64,000 nt of DNA from Burkholderia cepacia (GTDB lineage Bacteria > Pseudomonadota > Gammaproteobacteria > Burkholderiales > Burkholderiaceae), in NCBI RefSeq assembly GCF_029962485.1, contig NZ_CP073638.1, forward strand, positions 1,736,001-1,800,000. Reading direction: 5' to 3'. The notes beneath the pieces are model-generated. The model saw only the letters and a list, made by a program, of their open reading frames with translations, was not told where the DNA came from and ran no database searches. Shown in pieces: positions 33,650 through 43,047 of this stretch; positions within the stretch are counted from its first letter, which is position 1, and each line of letters opens with the position of its first letter. A program made the position numbers and the translations under genes.

Positions 33650-35057
33650 CTGGTTCCCGAAGACGCTGTTCGGGCGCACGCTGCTCTTCATCGCGCTCGT
33701 CGTCGCGACCGGCGCGCTCGCGCTCGCGGCGATCGCGCGATATTACGCGGGCGTCGCGGCCGAACGCGCGTACGACCAGTTGCTTGCGGGCGCATCGATC
33801 CAGGTCGCGGAGAATCTCTACGTCCAAGGCGGCGTGCTCGCGCTGAATCCGCCGGTGGCCGCGCTGTCGACGCTGTCGCGCTACGACCTCGTCTATTACA
33901 AGGTCGTCGATTCGCGCGGCGTCGTCGTGGCCGGCTACAACGATCTCGCAAGCCCCGCGACGCTCGCCGCCGCGAAACAGGGCCCCGCGTTCGCGAATGC
34001 GGTCTACCAGGGGCACCGGATCCGCACCGCGACGATCGCGCGCTACATGCCCGAGGAAAGCACGCCGGGCTGGGCGCTCGTGACAGTCGCGCAAACCACC
34101 AACGCACGCCAGCAGCTCACGAACGACATGAGCATCAAGGTGTGGACGCTGATCCTGTTGATGAGCGTGCTCGCGATCGGCGCAAGCGGCCTCGCGATCC
34201 GGCGCGGCCTGCGCCCGCTCGCGCAGATCGGCACGATTATCGCCGCGCGCGATCCGGCCGACCTGCGGCCGGTGGCCGTCGATACGCCGAGCGAGATCGA
34301 TGCCATCATCGGGTCGATCAACGGGCTGATGCACCGCCTGGCCGAACGCATCAACGCAATGCAGCGCTTCATCGCCGATGCCGCGCATCAGATGCGCACG
34401 CCGCTTGCGCGGCTCGACGCGCAGATCGAGCTGCTCGACGGCGAATCCGATCCCGCGCGTCACGCGGCGCGGCTCGATGCGCTGCGCGCGACCTCCTCGG
34501 ACGTCGGCCGGCTCACCGGCCAGTTACTCAATCACGCGATGGTGATTCATCGCACCGAGGCCGTGCCGCTGCAACCCGTCGAACTCGTCGCGCTCGCGAA
34601 AGAGGTGCTCGGGCGCACGATTCCGCTCGCGGGCGAACGCGATGTCGCCGTTGCGTTCGCGAGCGATGCGCCGCTGGCATGGATCGACGGCGACGCGATC
34701 AGCCTGCAGGAAGCGCTGTCGAACGTGCTGCACAACGCGCTGCTGCACGGCCATGCCGATGACATCGTCGTATCCGTCGCGACCACGGGCAATGCCGACG
34801 GCGCGGTCACGCTGACCGTCACCGACAACGGCAGCGGGATTCCGCGCGAGCACTGGGATGCGGCACTGCAGCCGTTCGTGCGGATCGCGCCGGACGGCAG
34901 CGAGCGGCGCACGGGGTCGGGCCTCGGGCTCGCGATCGTGCAGGAGGTGATGAAGGCGCACGGCGGGCGCATCGGGTTCGCGTTTCCCGATGGGGGCGGG
35001 TTTGCGGTGGTGCTGACGTTTCCGCGCGCGGCGGGAAGCGGCGCGGAAAAGGCATAG
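33636..35057 (+). CDS. TctE-like sensor histidine kinase
   Basis: This 473-residue kinase starts at a TTG, 14 bases inside the response-regulator gene. It has an N-terminal helix (residues 12-33), an extracytoplasmic sensor segment of about 130 residues with the TctE-like YDLVYYKVVDSRG, a second helix near 170-185, a HAMP-like linker, a phospho-acceptor His251 in FIADAAHQMRTPLARL, and an ATPase domain (ALSNVLHNALLHG, DNGSGIPREHW, SGLGLAIVQ). TctE-type kinases sense tricarboxylates or related acids. It forms an operon with the regulator upstream. Confidence 0.9.
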   Translation: MSRIDWFPKTLFGRTLLFIALVVATGALALAAIARYYAGVAAERAYDQLLAGASIQVAENLYVQGGVLALNPPVAALSTLSRYDLVYYKVVDSRGVVVAGYNDLASPATLAAAKQGPAFANAVYQGHRIRTATIARYMPEESTPGWALVTVAQTTNARQQLTNDMSIKVWTLILLMSVLAIGASGLAIRRGLRPLAQIGTIIAARDPADLRPVAVDTPSEIDAIIGSINGLMHRLAERINAMQRFIADAAHQMRTPLARLDAQIELLDGESDPARHAARLDALRATSSDVGRLTGQLLNHAMVIHRTEAVPLQPVELVALAKEVLGRTIPLAGERDVAVAFASDAPLAWIDGDAISLQEALSNVLHNALLHGHADDIVVSVATTGNADGAVTLTVTDNGSGIPREHWDAALQPFVRIAPDGSERRTGSGLGLAIVQEVMKAHGGRIGFAFPDGGGFAVVLTFPRAAGSGAEKA

Positions 35058-35075
35058 GCCGGCTCCGAGCCGGCC
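35057..35075 (+). terminator. Palindromic hairpin after the kinase gene
   Basis: A 19-base perfect dyad GGCCGGCTC-C-GAGCCGGCC starts in the kinase stop codon. It can form a 7-pair stem around a 5-base loop. No T-tract follows. It separates the kinase from a convergent hypothetical gene and is a possible transcript-end structure. Confidence 0.4.
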
Positions 35076-35091
35076 CGTGTGCGGCAGACGC

Positions 35092-35538
35092 TTAATCGTC
35101 GTTGTCGTCGTCGAGCCGGTTGCGCTCCGCATGCCGCGCCACCAGCCGATCCAGCTCGTCATACTGACGATCGCAGAACAACCGGCACAACGTGTCGACC
35201 TCCGCGCGCGTGTCGACGTCGATCGTGTCGACGTGCTGTTCCGGCTTTTCCTTGCCGAGACCGAACAGTCCCTTCTTCATCCGCGTGGAAACCGCATTCA
35301 ACTGGAAGCCGTCTGCATGCGCGTCGCTCAGCGCGGTCACCCATAACTCCCGCTGATCGTCAGCATGCTGCAGTACAAGGGCCGGCAACGGGCCTTCCTG
35401 CGTATCGTCCCATTCGGCATGCTGCGCCGCCCACGGGAACGAGTCGAATGCACGCGTGAACGACGCGTAGTCGGTCGCACCCTGAGAGTCGAGTTGATTG
35501 TAGTCGTAGCCGGTTTTCTGAATGGAATACGTCAACAT
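35092..35538 (-). CDS. Hypothetical acidic protein (148 aa)
   Basis: I do not recognise this family. The protein is acidic, with no signal peptide or membrane helix. It contains DYASFTRAFDSFPWAAQHAEW near the start, a LPALVLQHADDQRELWVTALSDA strand region, a MKKGLFGLGKEKPEQH loop and an Asp-rich tail ending in DDDNDD. Small acidic proteins next to effector islands are often immunity proteins, and this one is 0.8 kb from the DUF6402-like gene, but no such partner lies next to it. It is convergent with the TctE-like gene. Confidence 0.55.
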   Translation of the reverse strand: MLTYSIQKTGYDYNQLDSQGATDYASFTRAFDSFPWAAQHAEWDDTQEGPLPALVLQHADDQRELWVTALSDAHADGFQLNAVSTRMKKGLFGLGKEKPEQHVDTIDVDTRAEVDTLCRLFCDRQYDELDRLVARHAERNRLDDDNDD

Positions 35539-35597
35539 GGCGCGGTAGCCCCCGTGGCATTCAAGATCAGGAGAGCATCAATCTACCCTGAATTTCG

Positions 35598-35954
35598 GTG
35601 TCCATCATTATTTTCCCCACGGCTCACGAACGTGCCTTCGCCGCGCTCGATCGCTGGTATCTCGACTATGCCGAAACCGCCACGCCCGGGATGCTGTCCG
35701 AATCGATTCCCTTTGCGTTCACCGACGGCGACAACGGATACATGACGCGCAAAGAGATGCTGATCCATGTCGTTACGCACGGTGGCTATCATCGCGACGA
35801 AGCCGGAAGACTGATGATCCAGGCAGCCGCGCGTTCGGGGCAGGACATCAAGCTGCCGTGGGACACCTACGCCGTTCATCTGCACCGGACGGAGCCCGCG
35901 TGCAGGCTTCAGGGCAAGACCGAAGCGGCGAACGCGGCAATCGCCGGGCGATAG
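35598..35954 (+). pseudogene. DinB-family protein fragment, N-terminally truncated
   Basis: The 118-codon frame encodes the C-terminal two thirds of a DinB/YfiT-like four-helix protein. The recognisable parts are YMTRKEMLIHVVTHGGYHRDEAG, with the metal-binding histidines, and DIKLPWDTYAVHLHRTEPA. The usual N terminus with the first helix and first metal-ligand His is missing, and the frame begins at a weak GTG. It lies next to a decayed livF fragment at the edge of the island, so it is best explained as a gene broken by the same rearrangement. Its original function is unknown. Confidence 0.6.
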
Positions 35955-35970
35955 GTGGGCGCCCCGCCCG

Positions 35971-36220
35971 CTACGCCGCCACCGCTTCCCCGCCCAGATA
36001 CGCATCGCGCACGCGCTCGTCGTCGAGCAACGCCTTCTCGGGCCCTCCGAGCACCACACGCCCGATCTGCAGCACGTACCCGTATGCGCGATCTCCACCG
36101 CGAGGCTCGCGTTCTGCTCGACCATGAACACCGTCACGCTCTGCCGGTTGATCGCGCCGATCTGTTCCAGCACCTTGTCGACGTAGAGCGGCGACAGCCC
36201 CATCGTCGGCTCGTCCATGC
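35971..36220 (-). pseudogene. Decayed second copy of the 3' end of livF
   Basis: This 250-bp segment repeats the last 250 bp of the intact livF at 38018-38267 at roughly nine bases in ten by eye, including the end of the coding region and the stop codon. It reads MDEPTMGLSPLYVDKVLEQI before losing frame: one A is missing at the HYG position after EIAH. Homology stops abruptly at 36220, where the unique island sequence begins. It is a displaced or duplicated gene end and not functional. Confidence 0.85.
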
Positions 36221-36374
36221 GGAACGATGACCCGCTCTATTTCGCTACGGGAACAGGTATTCGCATTTTCTCAATCGGGCAAATGTTACAAAAGCGTGAC
36301 AGTATTTGTGCGATTTCCACGATTGTGCTCGAATCGCGCTGCACTTTGCTCACGACATGAGGAAACGCAACCAA

Positions 36375-37571
36375 ATGGAAATCGAAGGTCAGAAGTTGCC
36401 GTATCACAAACCGAACAAGCTGCTTTGGAGATGGGCACGCTGCGAAGGTGACGAGGGATGCAGAATAGCCCGTGGATTGCGTCTCTCGATAGGCCGACTG
36501 CCGCCCATTCCCGATTCAAAGCCACCGGCGAAAAAACCGATGAGGTCACAGAAGACAGCCCGCCCGGACCCTGCCATGAAGATGCTCGACGACATCGAGC
36601 GCATGGCAAACGCCTACTCCAGATTAAAAAAATGGCTCGACACCCCCTCCCCACCGAAGCCGTCGACTCCTGAGCCGAAAAGAAATGATGCAACGGTCGA
36701 GCCGTTTGACATTCAGGAAATACCCGGTGCAATGCGAAAACTAATGATGCCGGTATCAGCGACACTCATGGACAAGTGGTTTTCCGGCCGCTTGAATTAT
36801 TCCCCGACCGTTGAAGACGAGCGAAACGGTATCAATCAAGATGGTGTTCCATATCCCCCGGACATGATCGACACGACGACGGTCAAGCTGGAGTGGGTGT
36901 TGAAATACGCCAGAGCGAAAGAACGGTTCGACCACCTCACTTCGTCGGCGATCCATAGCAATGCCGCGACACGCGTGATGCGCGATCGTTTGCTACCGTA
37001 CAAAAACCGCTATCCGATCCTTTCCGTCTCCGACGTATGCGGCGACGACATCCAGTCGATCCATCGCCACTTTCATGTTCAATACGCCCGGGTAGAAGGA
37101 ACGTTCGAACAGAAAGCATTGCAGTACCTGAAGCGCCTCATCGAATCCAATGGCATTCCCGACGATCTGACGGGCGCACTTGGATCATTCAATTTATACG
37201 CGGCCATCGAGCGTGCAGAGATTAGCCTTGACGGGACCATGGCTGCGGTCACGCACATATCCGTCTACGTCAAGGACAACTACACCTTTGGAAGCGAACC
37301 AGGCGAACCGTCTCAGTATTTGGGCCACTGGAACGCACGAAGCGTAAATCTCGTCCCCGCGACGCTTGCGACAAGTGCGGCCGGTCAACCGTGGATAGAT
37401 TATCCGGTTGGTGTCGGCGACCTACGCAAGAAGGACAATTTTCTCTACCCGGTTCGAAATCAAGATTTCAGAGCCTGGCAAGCAAGGCATCGCCGCGGAG
37501 GCGATTTCTTCATCTATTCCGATCGACGGATCATTCGCCTTCAATACCCAATCTATCTGTACCTGTCATGA
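36375..37571 (+). CDS. DUF6402-like protein, putative contact-dependent or type VI effector
   Basis: This 398-residue protein resembles the DUF6402 family, seen in Burkholderia and relatives near type VI secretion genes. The N-terminal 95 residues are Pro/Lys/Arg-rich and look like a linker. The domain region includes HISVYVKDNYTFGSEPGE, QYLGHWNARSV and the C-terminal FRAWQARHRRGGDFFIYSD. A GAGGAAA lies ahead of the ATG at 36375; earlier in-frame starts at 36306 and 36357 are possible. The gene is AT-richer than its neighbours and has ordinary reading-frame quality. Four bases overlap with the next gene. The toxic activity, if any, is unknown; no VgrG, PAAR or Hcp gene is in the window. Confidence 0.6.
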   Translation: MEIEGQKLPYHKPNKLLWRWARCEGDEGCRIARGLRLSIGRLPPIPDSKPPAKKPMRSQKTARPDPAMKMLDDIERMANAYSRLKKWLDTPSPPKPSTPEPKRNDATVEPFDIQEIPGAMRKLMMPVSATLMDKWFSGRLNYSPTVEDERNGINQDGVPYPPDMIDTTTVKLEWVLKYARAKERFDHLTSSAIHSNAATRVMRDRLLPYKNRYPILSVSDVCGDDIQSIHRHFHVQYARVEGTFEQKALQYLKRLIESNGIPDDLTGALGSFNLYAAIERAEISLDGTMAAVTHISVYVKDNYTFGSEPGEPSQYLGHWNARSVNLVPATLATSAAGQPWIDYPVGVGDLRKKDNFLYPVRNQDFRAWQARHRRGGDFFIYSDRRIIRLQYPIYLYLS

Positions 37572-37951
37572 CACTTGCTTCGAAACACTTCATGCGCGTC
37601 GCAATTGCCGTGGCACTGGTCATCATGCTCATTCCCTATATGTGGCGAGCGGATGTCCGAAAAAGAACGACCGAGCTGAACAAGTGCCATACGGAGCGAT
37701 CTCGTGCGGACAATGGACGCTACACGGCAACGTATTGTTATGGGCCGGGTGAAGATGTCGTGCTGCGCCTGTACCGCTCAAGCAGCATGAACTTGCTGGC
37801 CGAGCGCCTGTTCAGCTATCCGCGGGACGAACCGGTCAGACTAACTTGGAACCGGGACGCAGTCGTGTACGACACCGCCGCCTCAGACGGTGACGGCATC
37901 ATCACGCTTCCCCCCTCGTTGATCGACCGCTTGCGGGCAAAGCTCCCTTAG
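37568..37951 (+). CDS. Membrane-anchored partner, putative immunity protein
   Basis: This 127-residue protein has one N-terminal hydrophobic helix (residues 8-26, HFMRVAIAVALVIMLIPYMW) and a soluble part of about 100 residues with one Cys pair (CHTERSRADNGRYTATYC). The soluble part would face the periplasm. I do not recognise the family. Its ATG overlaps the stop of the DUF6402-like gene (ATGA). That coupling and the membrane anchor are what is expected of an immunity protein for a periplasm-acting effector. The pairing is inferred from layout only. Confidence 0.6.
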   Translation: MTLASKHFMRVAIAVALVIMLIPYMWRADVRKRTTELNKCHTERSRADNGRYTATYCYGPGEDVVLRLYRSSSMNLLAERLFSYPRDEPVRLTWNRDAVVYDTAASDGDGIITLPPSLIDRLRAKLP

Positions 37952-38016
37952 CGGTCTCATGCGATCGTTGCTCGGCATGGAACATACATGTTGTCCATAG
38001 CCTTGCATGTCGCCAA

Positions 38017-38781
38017 TTACGCCGCCACGGCCTCCCCGCCCAGATACGCATCGCGCACGCGCTCGTCGTCGAGCAACGCTTTCGCGGGCCCTTCGAGTAC
38101 GACGCGCCCCATCTGCAGCACGTACCCGTAATGCGCGATCTCCAGCGCGAGGCTTGCATTCTGCTCGACCATGAACACCGTCACGCCCTGCTTGTTGATC
38201 GCATCGATCAGTTCGAGCACCTTGTCGACGTAAAGCGGCGACAGCCCCATCGTCGGCTCGTCCATGCAGATCAGCTTCGGCCGCGCCATCAGCGCACGCG
38301 CCATCGCGAGCATCTGCTGCTCGCCGCCCGACAGCGTGCCGGCACGCTGCGTCAATCGCTCGCGCACACGCGGAAACAGGTCGAGCACACGCTCGTAGTC
38401 ATCGGCCACGGCCGCGCGATCGCCACGCGTGTACGCACCCATCAGCAGGTTCTCGCGCACGCTCATGTCGCCGAACAGCCGCCGCGCCTCGGGCACGGCC
38501 GCAATGCCGCGCCGCACGCGCTGCGGCGTCGCGAGCGCCGTCACGTCGTCGCCGTCGAAGCGCACTACGCCGTGCTTCGGCCGCATCAAACCGAGAATCA
38601 GCTTCATCGTCGTCGACTTTCCGCTCGCGTTGCCGCCGAGCAGGCTGACGATCTGCCCGCGGCCGACTTCGAAGTTCACGTCGAAATGCACCTGCACGGG
38701 CCCGTAGAACGTGTCGAGATGTTCCAGTTTCAGCAGTGCGTCGGTCATATTCGTTCGCAATCCGGAAGAAGCGGCGCTCAT
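38017..38781 (-). CDS. livF: Branched-chain-amide-type ABC transporter ATP-binding protein LivF
   Basis: This 254-residue ATPase has Walker A GGNASGKST, signature LSGGEQQ and Walker B LICMDEPTMGLSP, followed by the H-loop region in MVEQNASLAL. Note GGNASGKST in place of the common GPNGAGKTT, with Ala and Ser replacing two Gly residues but the Lys-Ser kept. It pairs with LivG. The ATG at 38781 overlaps the livG stop (ATGA); a second ATG at 38748 gives a more compact N terminus. The 3' end of the gene has a decayed duplicate 2 kb away, across the effector island. Confidence 0.88.
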   Translation of the reverse strand: MSAASSGLRTNMTDALLKLEHLDTFYGPVQVHFDVNFEVGRGQIVSLLGGNASGKSTTMKLILGLMRPKHGVVRFDGDDVTALATPQRVRRGIAAVPEARRLFGDMSVRENLLMGAYTRGDRAAVADDYERVLDLFPRVRERLTQRAGTLSGGEQQMLAMARALMARPKLICMDEPTMGLSPLYVDKVLELIDAINKQGVTVFMVEQNASLALEIAHYGYVLQMGRVVLEGPAKALLDDERVRDAYLGGEAVAA

Positions 38782-39635
38782 GCGGCCGCCTGGGTCGTGC
38801 GATCGGCCGGCGCGCCGCCCGCATGGCGGCGGCCAAGGTACGCCTCGATCACGCGCGGATCGTGCCGCACGTCGCGCGGCGCGCCTTCGGCGATCTTCAC
38901 GCCGTTGTCGAGCACCATCACGCGGTCGGACACGCGCATCACGAGTTCGAGCTTGTGCTCGATCAGCAGGATCGTCAGGCCGCGCGCCTTCAGCGACTGG
39001 ATCAGTTGCAGCATCTCGGCCGTCTCCGTCTCGTTCATCCCGGCCGTCGGTTCGTCGAGCAGCAGCAGGCGCGGATGCAGCGCCAGCGCGCGGCCGATCT
39101 CCACGCGCCGCCGGTTCGCATACGACAGGCTGTGCGCCGGATGATCGATGCGCGGCGTGAGCCGTTCGCCGAACCCGGCGACGATCGCGCGCGCCTCGTC
39201 GCGCAAAGCGGCTTCCTCGCGCCGCACCGACGCCGGCCGCACGAGCGCACGCAGCACTTCGGCGGCCGCGCCAAGCGCGGGCCAGCCGGGCCGCGCCGCG
39301 CGCAGCCGCGCATGCGCACCGATCAGCACGTTGTCGAGCACGCTCAGGTTGCCGAACACGCGACCGTGCTGGAACGTGCGCGCAATCCCGAGCGCCGCGA
39401 GGCGTTCGGGCGCCGTGCCCGTGATGTCGCGGCCGTCGAAGGTCACGCGGCCGGCATCGGGCCGGTCGGCGCCCGCGATCAGGTTGAACAGCGTCGACTT
39501 GCCGGCCCCGTTCGGGCCGATCACGCTCAGCAGTTCGCCGTCGGCGAGCGTGAGGCTCGCGCCGTCGAGCGCGGTCACGCCGTCGAAGCGGCGCGTCAAA
39601 CCCTGCACTTCAAGCAAAGGTCCAGTGGTGGTCAT
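38778..39635 (-). CDS. livG: Branched-chain-amide-type ABC transporter ATP-binding protein LivG
   Basis: This is a 285-residue ATPase with Walker A GPNGAGKST, ABC signature LSYANRRRVEIGRAL and Walker B LLLLDEPTAGMNETE, then the switch His in LIEHKLELVM. LivG-specific features are the Q-loop segment ARTFQHGRVFGNLSVLDNVLIG and the C-terminal extension. It couples with LivF and overlaps it by four bases. It lies 13 bp after the permease gene in the same operon. Confidence 0.92.
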   Translation of the reverse strand: MTTTGPLLEVQGLTRRFDGVTALDGASLTLADGELLSVIGPNGAGKSTLFNLIAGADRPDAGRVTFDGRDITGTAPERLAALGIARTFQHGRVFGNLSVLDNVLIGAHARLRAARPGWPALGAAAEVLRALVRPASVRREEAALRDEARAIVAGFGERLTPRIDHPAHSLSYANRRRVEIGRALALHPRLLLLDEPTAGMNETETAEMLQLIQSLKARGLTILLIEHKLELVMRVSDRVMVLDNGVKIAEGAPRDVRHDPRVIEAYLGRRHAGGAPADRTTQAAA

Positions 39636-39648
39636 CGCATTCCTCTCC

Positions 39649-41460
39649 TCACACCGTACCGAGCAGGCCCTGCGGCCGGAACCGGACGAGCAGCAACAGC
39701 ACGAGGCCGTAGATCAGCATCCGGTAGTCGGCCGCCCAGCGGAACAGTTCGGGCAGCCCGATCAGTGCGATCGCGCCCGCGATGCCGCCGAGCACGTTGC
39801 CGAGCCCGCCGAGGATCACCATCGTCAGCGCGAGGATCGACACCTGCGAATCGAAGGTCTGGTGATTGATGTAGCTGTACAGGTGCGCGGCAATGCCGCC
39901 GCTCACCCCGGCCGCGACACCGCCGACCGCGAATGCGATCGCCTTGTAGCGGTTCGGCGCGATGCCGTGCGCACGCGCGGCGACGTCGTCCTCGCGCACC
40001 GCGCGCAGCGTGCGGCCGAGATGCGAACGCAGCAGCCGCACCTGCACGAGCGCGAACGCGACGAGCACCGCGAACGTGAACCAGTACGCGGCGCGCGCGG
40101 TGCTCGCCCACGGCAGCGGCGCGATGCCGGTGATGCCGAGCGGGCCGCGCGTGAGGCCATCCCAGTTCAGGATCACGAGGCTCACCACTTCGCCGATGCC
40201 GAGCGTCGCGATCGACACGTAGTGCCCGCGCAGCCGGAACGCCGGGTAGACGAGCAGCGTGCCGAGCACGGCCGTGATGATGCCCGCGCACGGGATCGTC
40301 ACGGCCGGCGACCAGCCGAGATCCGACGACAGCAGCGCGGACGCATACGCGCCGATCACGAGCAGCGCCGCGTGGCCAAGGGAAATCTGCCCGACCGTGC
40401 CCGCGACGAGCGTGAGGCTCAGCGCGAGCAGCCCGTACAGCCATGCGTTGGTGAGCGTCTGCAGCACGTAAGGCGACGCGCCGAGCCACGGCAGCACGGC
40501 CGCCAGTGCGATCAGCGCGACGAGCACCGGACGCGGTACGCGCACGGCCTTCGCGGCCGCGAGGAAGGTGCCCGTCATCGGCTCGGGAGGCAGCGCGCGT
40601 TTCGCGCTGAACAAACCGTTCGGCCGCCACACGAGGAACACGATCAGCAGCCCGAACGCGAACAGGTCGCGATAGCTCGTGCCGAACAGCGCGACGCCAT
40701 AGCTTTCGACGAGACCGAGCAGCAGGCTGCCGGCGATCGCACCCGGCACGTTGCCGAGTCCGCCGATCAGCAGCGCGACGACGCCCTTCAGCGTGGCCTG
40801 GAAGCCCATCGCCGGATCGATGCTGTTGTAGTACATGCCGACCAGCAATCCGCTCACGCCGCCGAGCGCGCACGCGATCGCGAACACGGTCTGGTTCACG
40901 CGGTCGACGTCGACGCCCATCTGCAGCGCCGCGTCGCGATCCTGCGCGGTCGCGCGCACGGCCCAGCCGAGCCGCGTGAAGCGCAGGAAGCCGTACAGCA
41001 GCGCGGCCGCCGCGATGCCGATGCCCGCGATCAGCAGGTCGAGCGAGCCGAGCGTCGCACCGGCGATCCGCACGTGCCAGTCGGGCAGCGGCGTCGGCAC
41101 CGCGCGCGGGTCCGCACCGAAGGCGAGCTGCGCGAGCTGGTCGAGGATGAAGCTGATGCCGATCGTCGCGAGCAGCGGCGCGATGCGCGCCGCGTGGCGC
41201 AGCGGCCGCAGCCCGATCCGCTCGATCGCGACGCCGAGCGCGCCGCAGCCGACGACGACGGCCGCCAGCGCGACTGGCAGCGGAAGCCCGAAGCGCGTCA
41301 GGCACAGCCAGCCGATGAATGCGCCGACCATGTAAACCGAGCCATGCGCGAAGTTGATCAGGTGCGACACGCCGAAGATCAGCGCGAGCCCGACCGCGAG
41401 CAGCGCGTAGATGTTGCCGACGATGAGGCCGTTGAGCGTGTAGTCGAGCCAGGAAGCCAT
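39649..41460 (-). CDS. livHM: Fused ABC permease LivH-LivM
   Basis: This 603-residue membrane protein joins both permease subunits. The first half (1-300) matches Liv[38 protein letters not shown] and [16 protein letters not shown]. The second half (about 310-603) matches Liv[39 protein letters not shown] and [17 protein letters not shown]. Fusion halves normally separate are seen in some Burkholderiales. The ATG at 41460 is used because the frame upstream is unlikely. Substrates of this class include branched amino acids, amides, urea and aromatic acids. Confidence 0.9.
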   Translation of the reverse strand: MASWLDYTLNGLIVGNIYALLAVGLALIFGVSHLINFAHGSVYMVGAFIGWLCLTRFGLPLPVALAAVVVGCGALGVAIERIGLRPLRHAARIAPLLATIGISFILDQLAQLAFGADPRAVPTPLPDWHVRIAGATLGSLDLLIAGIGIAAAALLYGFLRFTRLGWAVRATAQDRDAALQMGVDVDRVNQTVFAIACALGGVSGLLVGMYYNSIDPAMGFQATLKGVVALLIGGLGNVPGAIAGSLLLGLVESYGVALFGTSYRDLFAFGLLIVFLVWRPNGLFSAKRALPPEPMTGTFLAAAKAVRVPRPVLVALIALAAVLPWLGASPYVLQTLTNAWLYGLLALSLTLVAGTVGQISLGHAALLVIGAYASALLSSDLGWSPAVTIPCAGIITAVLGTLLVYPAFRLRGHYVSIATLGIGEVVSLVILNWDGLTRGPLGITGIAPLPWASTARAAYWFTFAVLVAFALVQVRLLRSHLGRTLRAVREDDVAARAHGIAPNRYKAIAFAVGGVAAGVSGGIAAHLYSYINHQTFDSQVSILALTMVILGGLGNVLGGIAGAIALIGLPELFRWAADYRMLIYGLVLLLLVRFRPQGLLGTV

Positions 41461-41498
41461 CACGATGCGTCCGTCACTTGCATGCGGTTCATGCGGAA

Positions 41499-42692
41499 TC
41501 AGCGTGCGGCGAGCTGCGGTTTCGCGCCGTCCCACAGCGCCCACTGCCCCTGCTTCACGACGAGATACACGGTGCGCGCACCGGCGACACGACGCGTCTG
41601 CGGATCGAAGCGCACCTTGCCGAAGATCACGCTCGGTACATCGCTGACCTTCGCGAAGCCGTCGTGCGCGGCCTGGCGCGTCGTGCCGTAGCGGCGCAGC
41701 ACCTCGGCCGACAGGATCAACGCGTCATAGGCGCGCGCGACGAACGAATCGGGATCGGTATGGAATTTCGCGCGATAGCGCTGCACGAACGCCTGTACTT
41801 CGGGGCGCGGCTCTGCCGGGAAGAAGTTCGATTCCGTAAAGACGCCTTCGACGGCCGTGCCGCCCAGTTCGAGGAATTTCGGCGAATACACGGAGCCGAC
41901 CGCCGCGATCGGCAGCGCGACGCCCGACGTGCGTGCCTGCCGCACGATCTGCGCGCCGTCCGCGTAGTACGAGATCAGCACGATCGAATCGGGCTTCGAC
42001 GCGCCGATCCGCACGAGCGTCGAGCGGAAATCCTTCTCCGCCGGCTGGTAGCCTTCGGCCGCGACGACCTGCGCGCCGAGCCCGGCCACCGCCTTCGCGA
42101 AGATGTCCTTGCTGGTGCGGCCCCAGTCGGTGTTCAGGTACAGCACCGCGATCCGCTTGAAACCGAGTTCCTTCACCGCGTAGCGCGCCAGCAGCGGCTG
42201 CTCTTCGGCCTGGCTCAGCGCGGTGCTCCACAGATAGTCACCGCCCTTCGTGAAATCCGGATGCGAATTCGTGAAGCCGAATTGCACCAGTTGCCCGCGC
42301 TGGTAGATCGGCGACGCGGCCATCGACGTCGCGCTCGAGAAGTCGCCAAGCTCGATCGCGATGCGCGGATCGGCGACGAACTTCTGCGCGATCGCGACTG
42401 CCTGGCGCGGATCGCTGCGGCTGTCCTGGAAGTCGATCGCGAGCGGCCGGCCGTGTATGCCGCCGCTGCCGTTGATCTCGTCGAGCGCGAGATCGAAGCC
42501 GCGCTTCCATTGCTCGCCGTATTGCGCGTCCTGGCCCGTGAGCGGTCCGCTCACGCCGACCACCACCGGCTCGCCCGACACGCCCGCCGCGAGCGCGCCG
42601 CCCGTCGACAAGCCCCATGCGGCAGCGAGCGCCGCCACCGTGCCCAGCACGCGCCGCCATGCGCCGCGTACGTCGTTCCCCGAAACGTTCAT
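41499..42692 (-). CDS. ABC transporter periplasmic substrate-binding protein, LivJ/LivK type
   Basis: This 397-residue protein has an N-terminal signal peptide (cleavage near ALA-AGV, residue 37) and the two-lobed type-I periplasmic-binding fold: [36 protein letters not shown], and a second-lobe [14 protein letters not shown]. It is the first gene of the operon SBP-livHM-livG-livF. The ligand is unknown; the neighbouring divergent operon of a LysR regulator, a flavin monooxygenase and AhpD-like proteins suggests a compound that is oxidised. A purine-rich GGTGGGGG precedes the ATG at 42692. Confidence 0.88.
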   Translation of the reverse strand: MNVSGNDVRGAWRRVLGTVAALAAAWGLSTGGALAAGVSGEPVVVGVSGPLTGQDAQYGEQWKRGFDLALDEINGSGGIHGRPLAIDFQDSRSDPRQAVAIAQKFVADPRIAIELGDFSSATSMAASPIYQRGQLVQFGFTNSHPDFTKGGDYLWSTALSQAEEQPLLARYAVKELGFKRIAVLYLNTDWGRTSKDIFAKAVAGLGAQVVAAEGYQPAEKDFRSTLVRIGASKPDSIVLISYYADGAQIVRQARTSGVALPIAAVGSVYSPKFLELGGTAVEGVFTESNFFPAEPRPEVQAFVQRYRAKFHTDPDSFVARAYDALILSAEVLRRYGTTRQAAHDGFAKVSDVPSVIFGKVRFDPQTRRVAGARTVYLVVKQGQWALWDGAKPQLAAR

Positions 42693-43047
42693 GCCGCCCC
42701 CACCTTCAGTCAGTCGAAAAGAGTGAGGGCATGTAACCATCCGGTTCAGGGCGATCCAACGAAGTTTTGCGCATATCGATATCGCGTGCCGCGCGAAGCG
42801 GATCGCGCTCGCGAACGGTCATCCGTTCGACCCGCTTGGCACGCGCCATCGACACACATCGCATCGCGTTGATTCGATTGGTGTTTCCTTCGCGTCGCCA
42901 CGCGCAACCGATGCGCGGGCTTGTGCAACCGCACGCTGCAGCAATCGCACGCTTCGCAGTTTTCGCGCTGTCGATAGCAAAAATCATTATATGAATCACG
43001 CATGCTCGCACTTCTACAATGCGTAAATCGCATCATCGGAACGCGTC
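42693..43047. promoter_or_regulatory. Divergent promoter region between the ABC operon and the LysR gene, with a LysR box
   Basis: This 355-bp region is non-coding and AT-richer near 42960-43000. ATGCG-TAAAT-CGCAT at 43019-43033 is a perfect 5-5-5 dyad that contains the T-N11-A LysR pattern, located 15 bp before the LysR ATG. It is a strong candidate autoregulatory site that could also act on the divergent ABC operon. Confidence 0.6.

Noticed and set aside
35598..36218. Minus strand frame continuing from the livF fragment into the DinB region.
   Set aside because: It is the frame-shifted livF remnant plus antisense DinB sequence, not one gene.
36227..36451. Short + strand frame of 74 codons at the left island edge.
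   Set aside because: No family features and it overlaps the DUF6402-like gene start; probably random.
39148..41691. Long open frame on the + strand over livG/livHM (847 codons).
   Set aside because: It is antisense to genes with strong motifs, its translation is rich in Arg, His, Gln and Ala without domains, and such long antisense frames are common in high-GC DNA.
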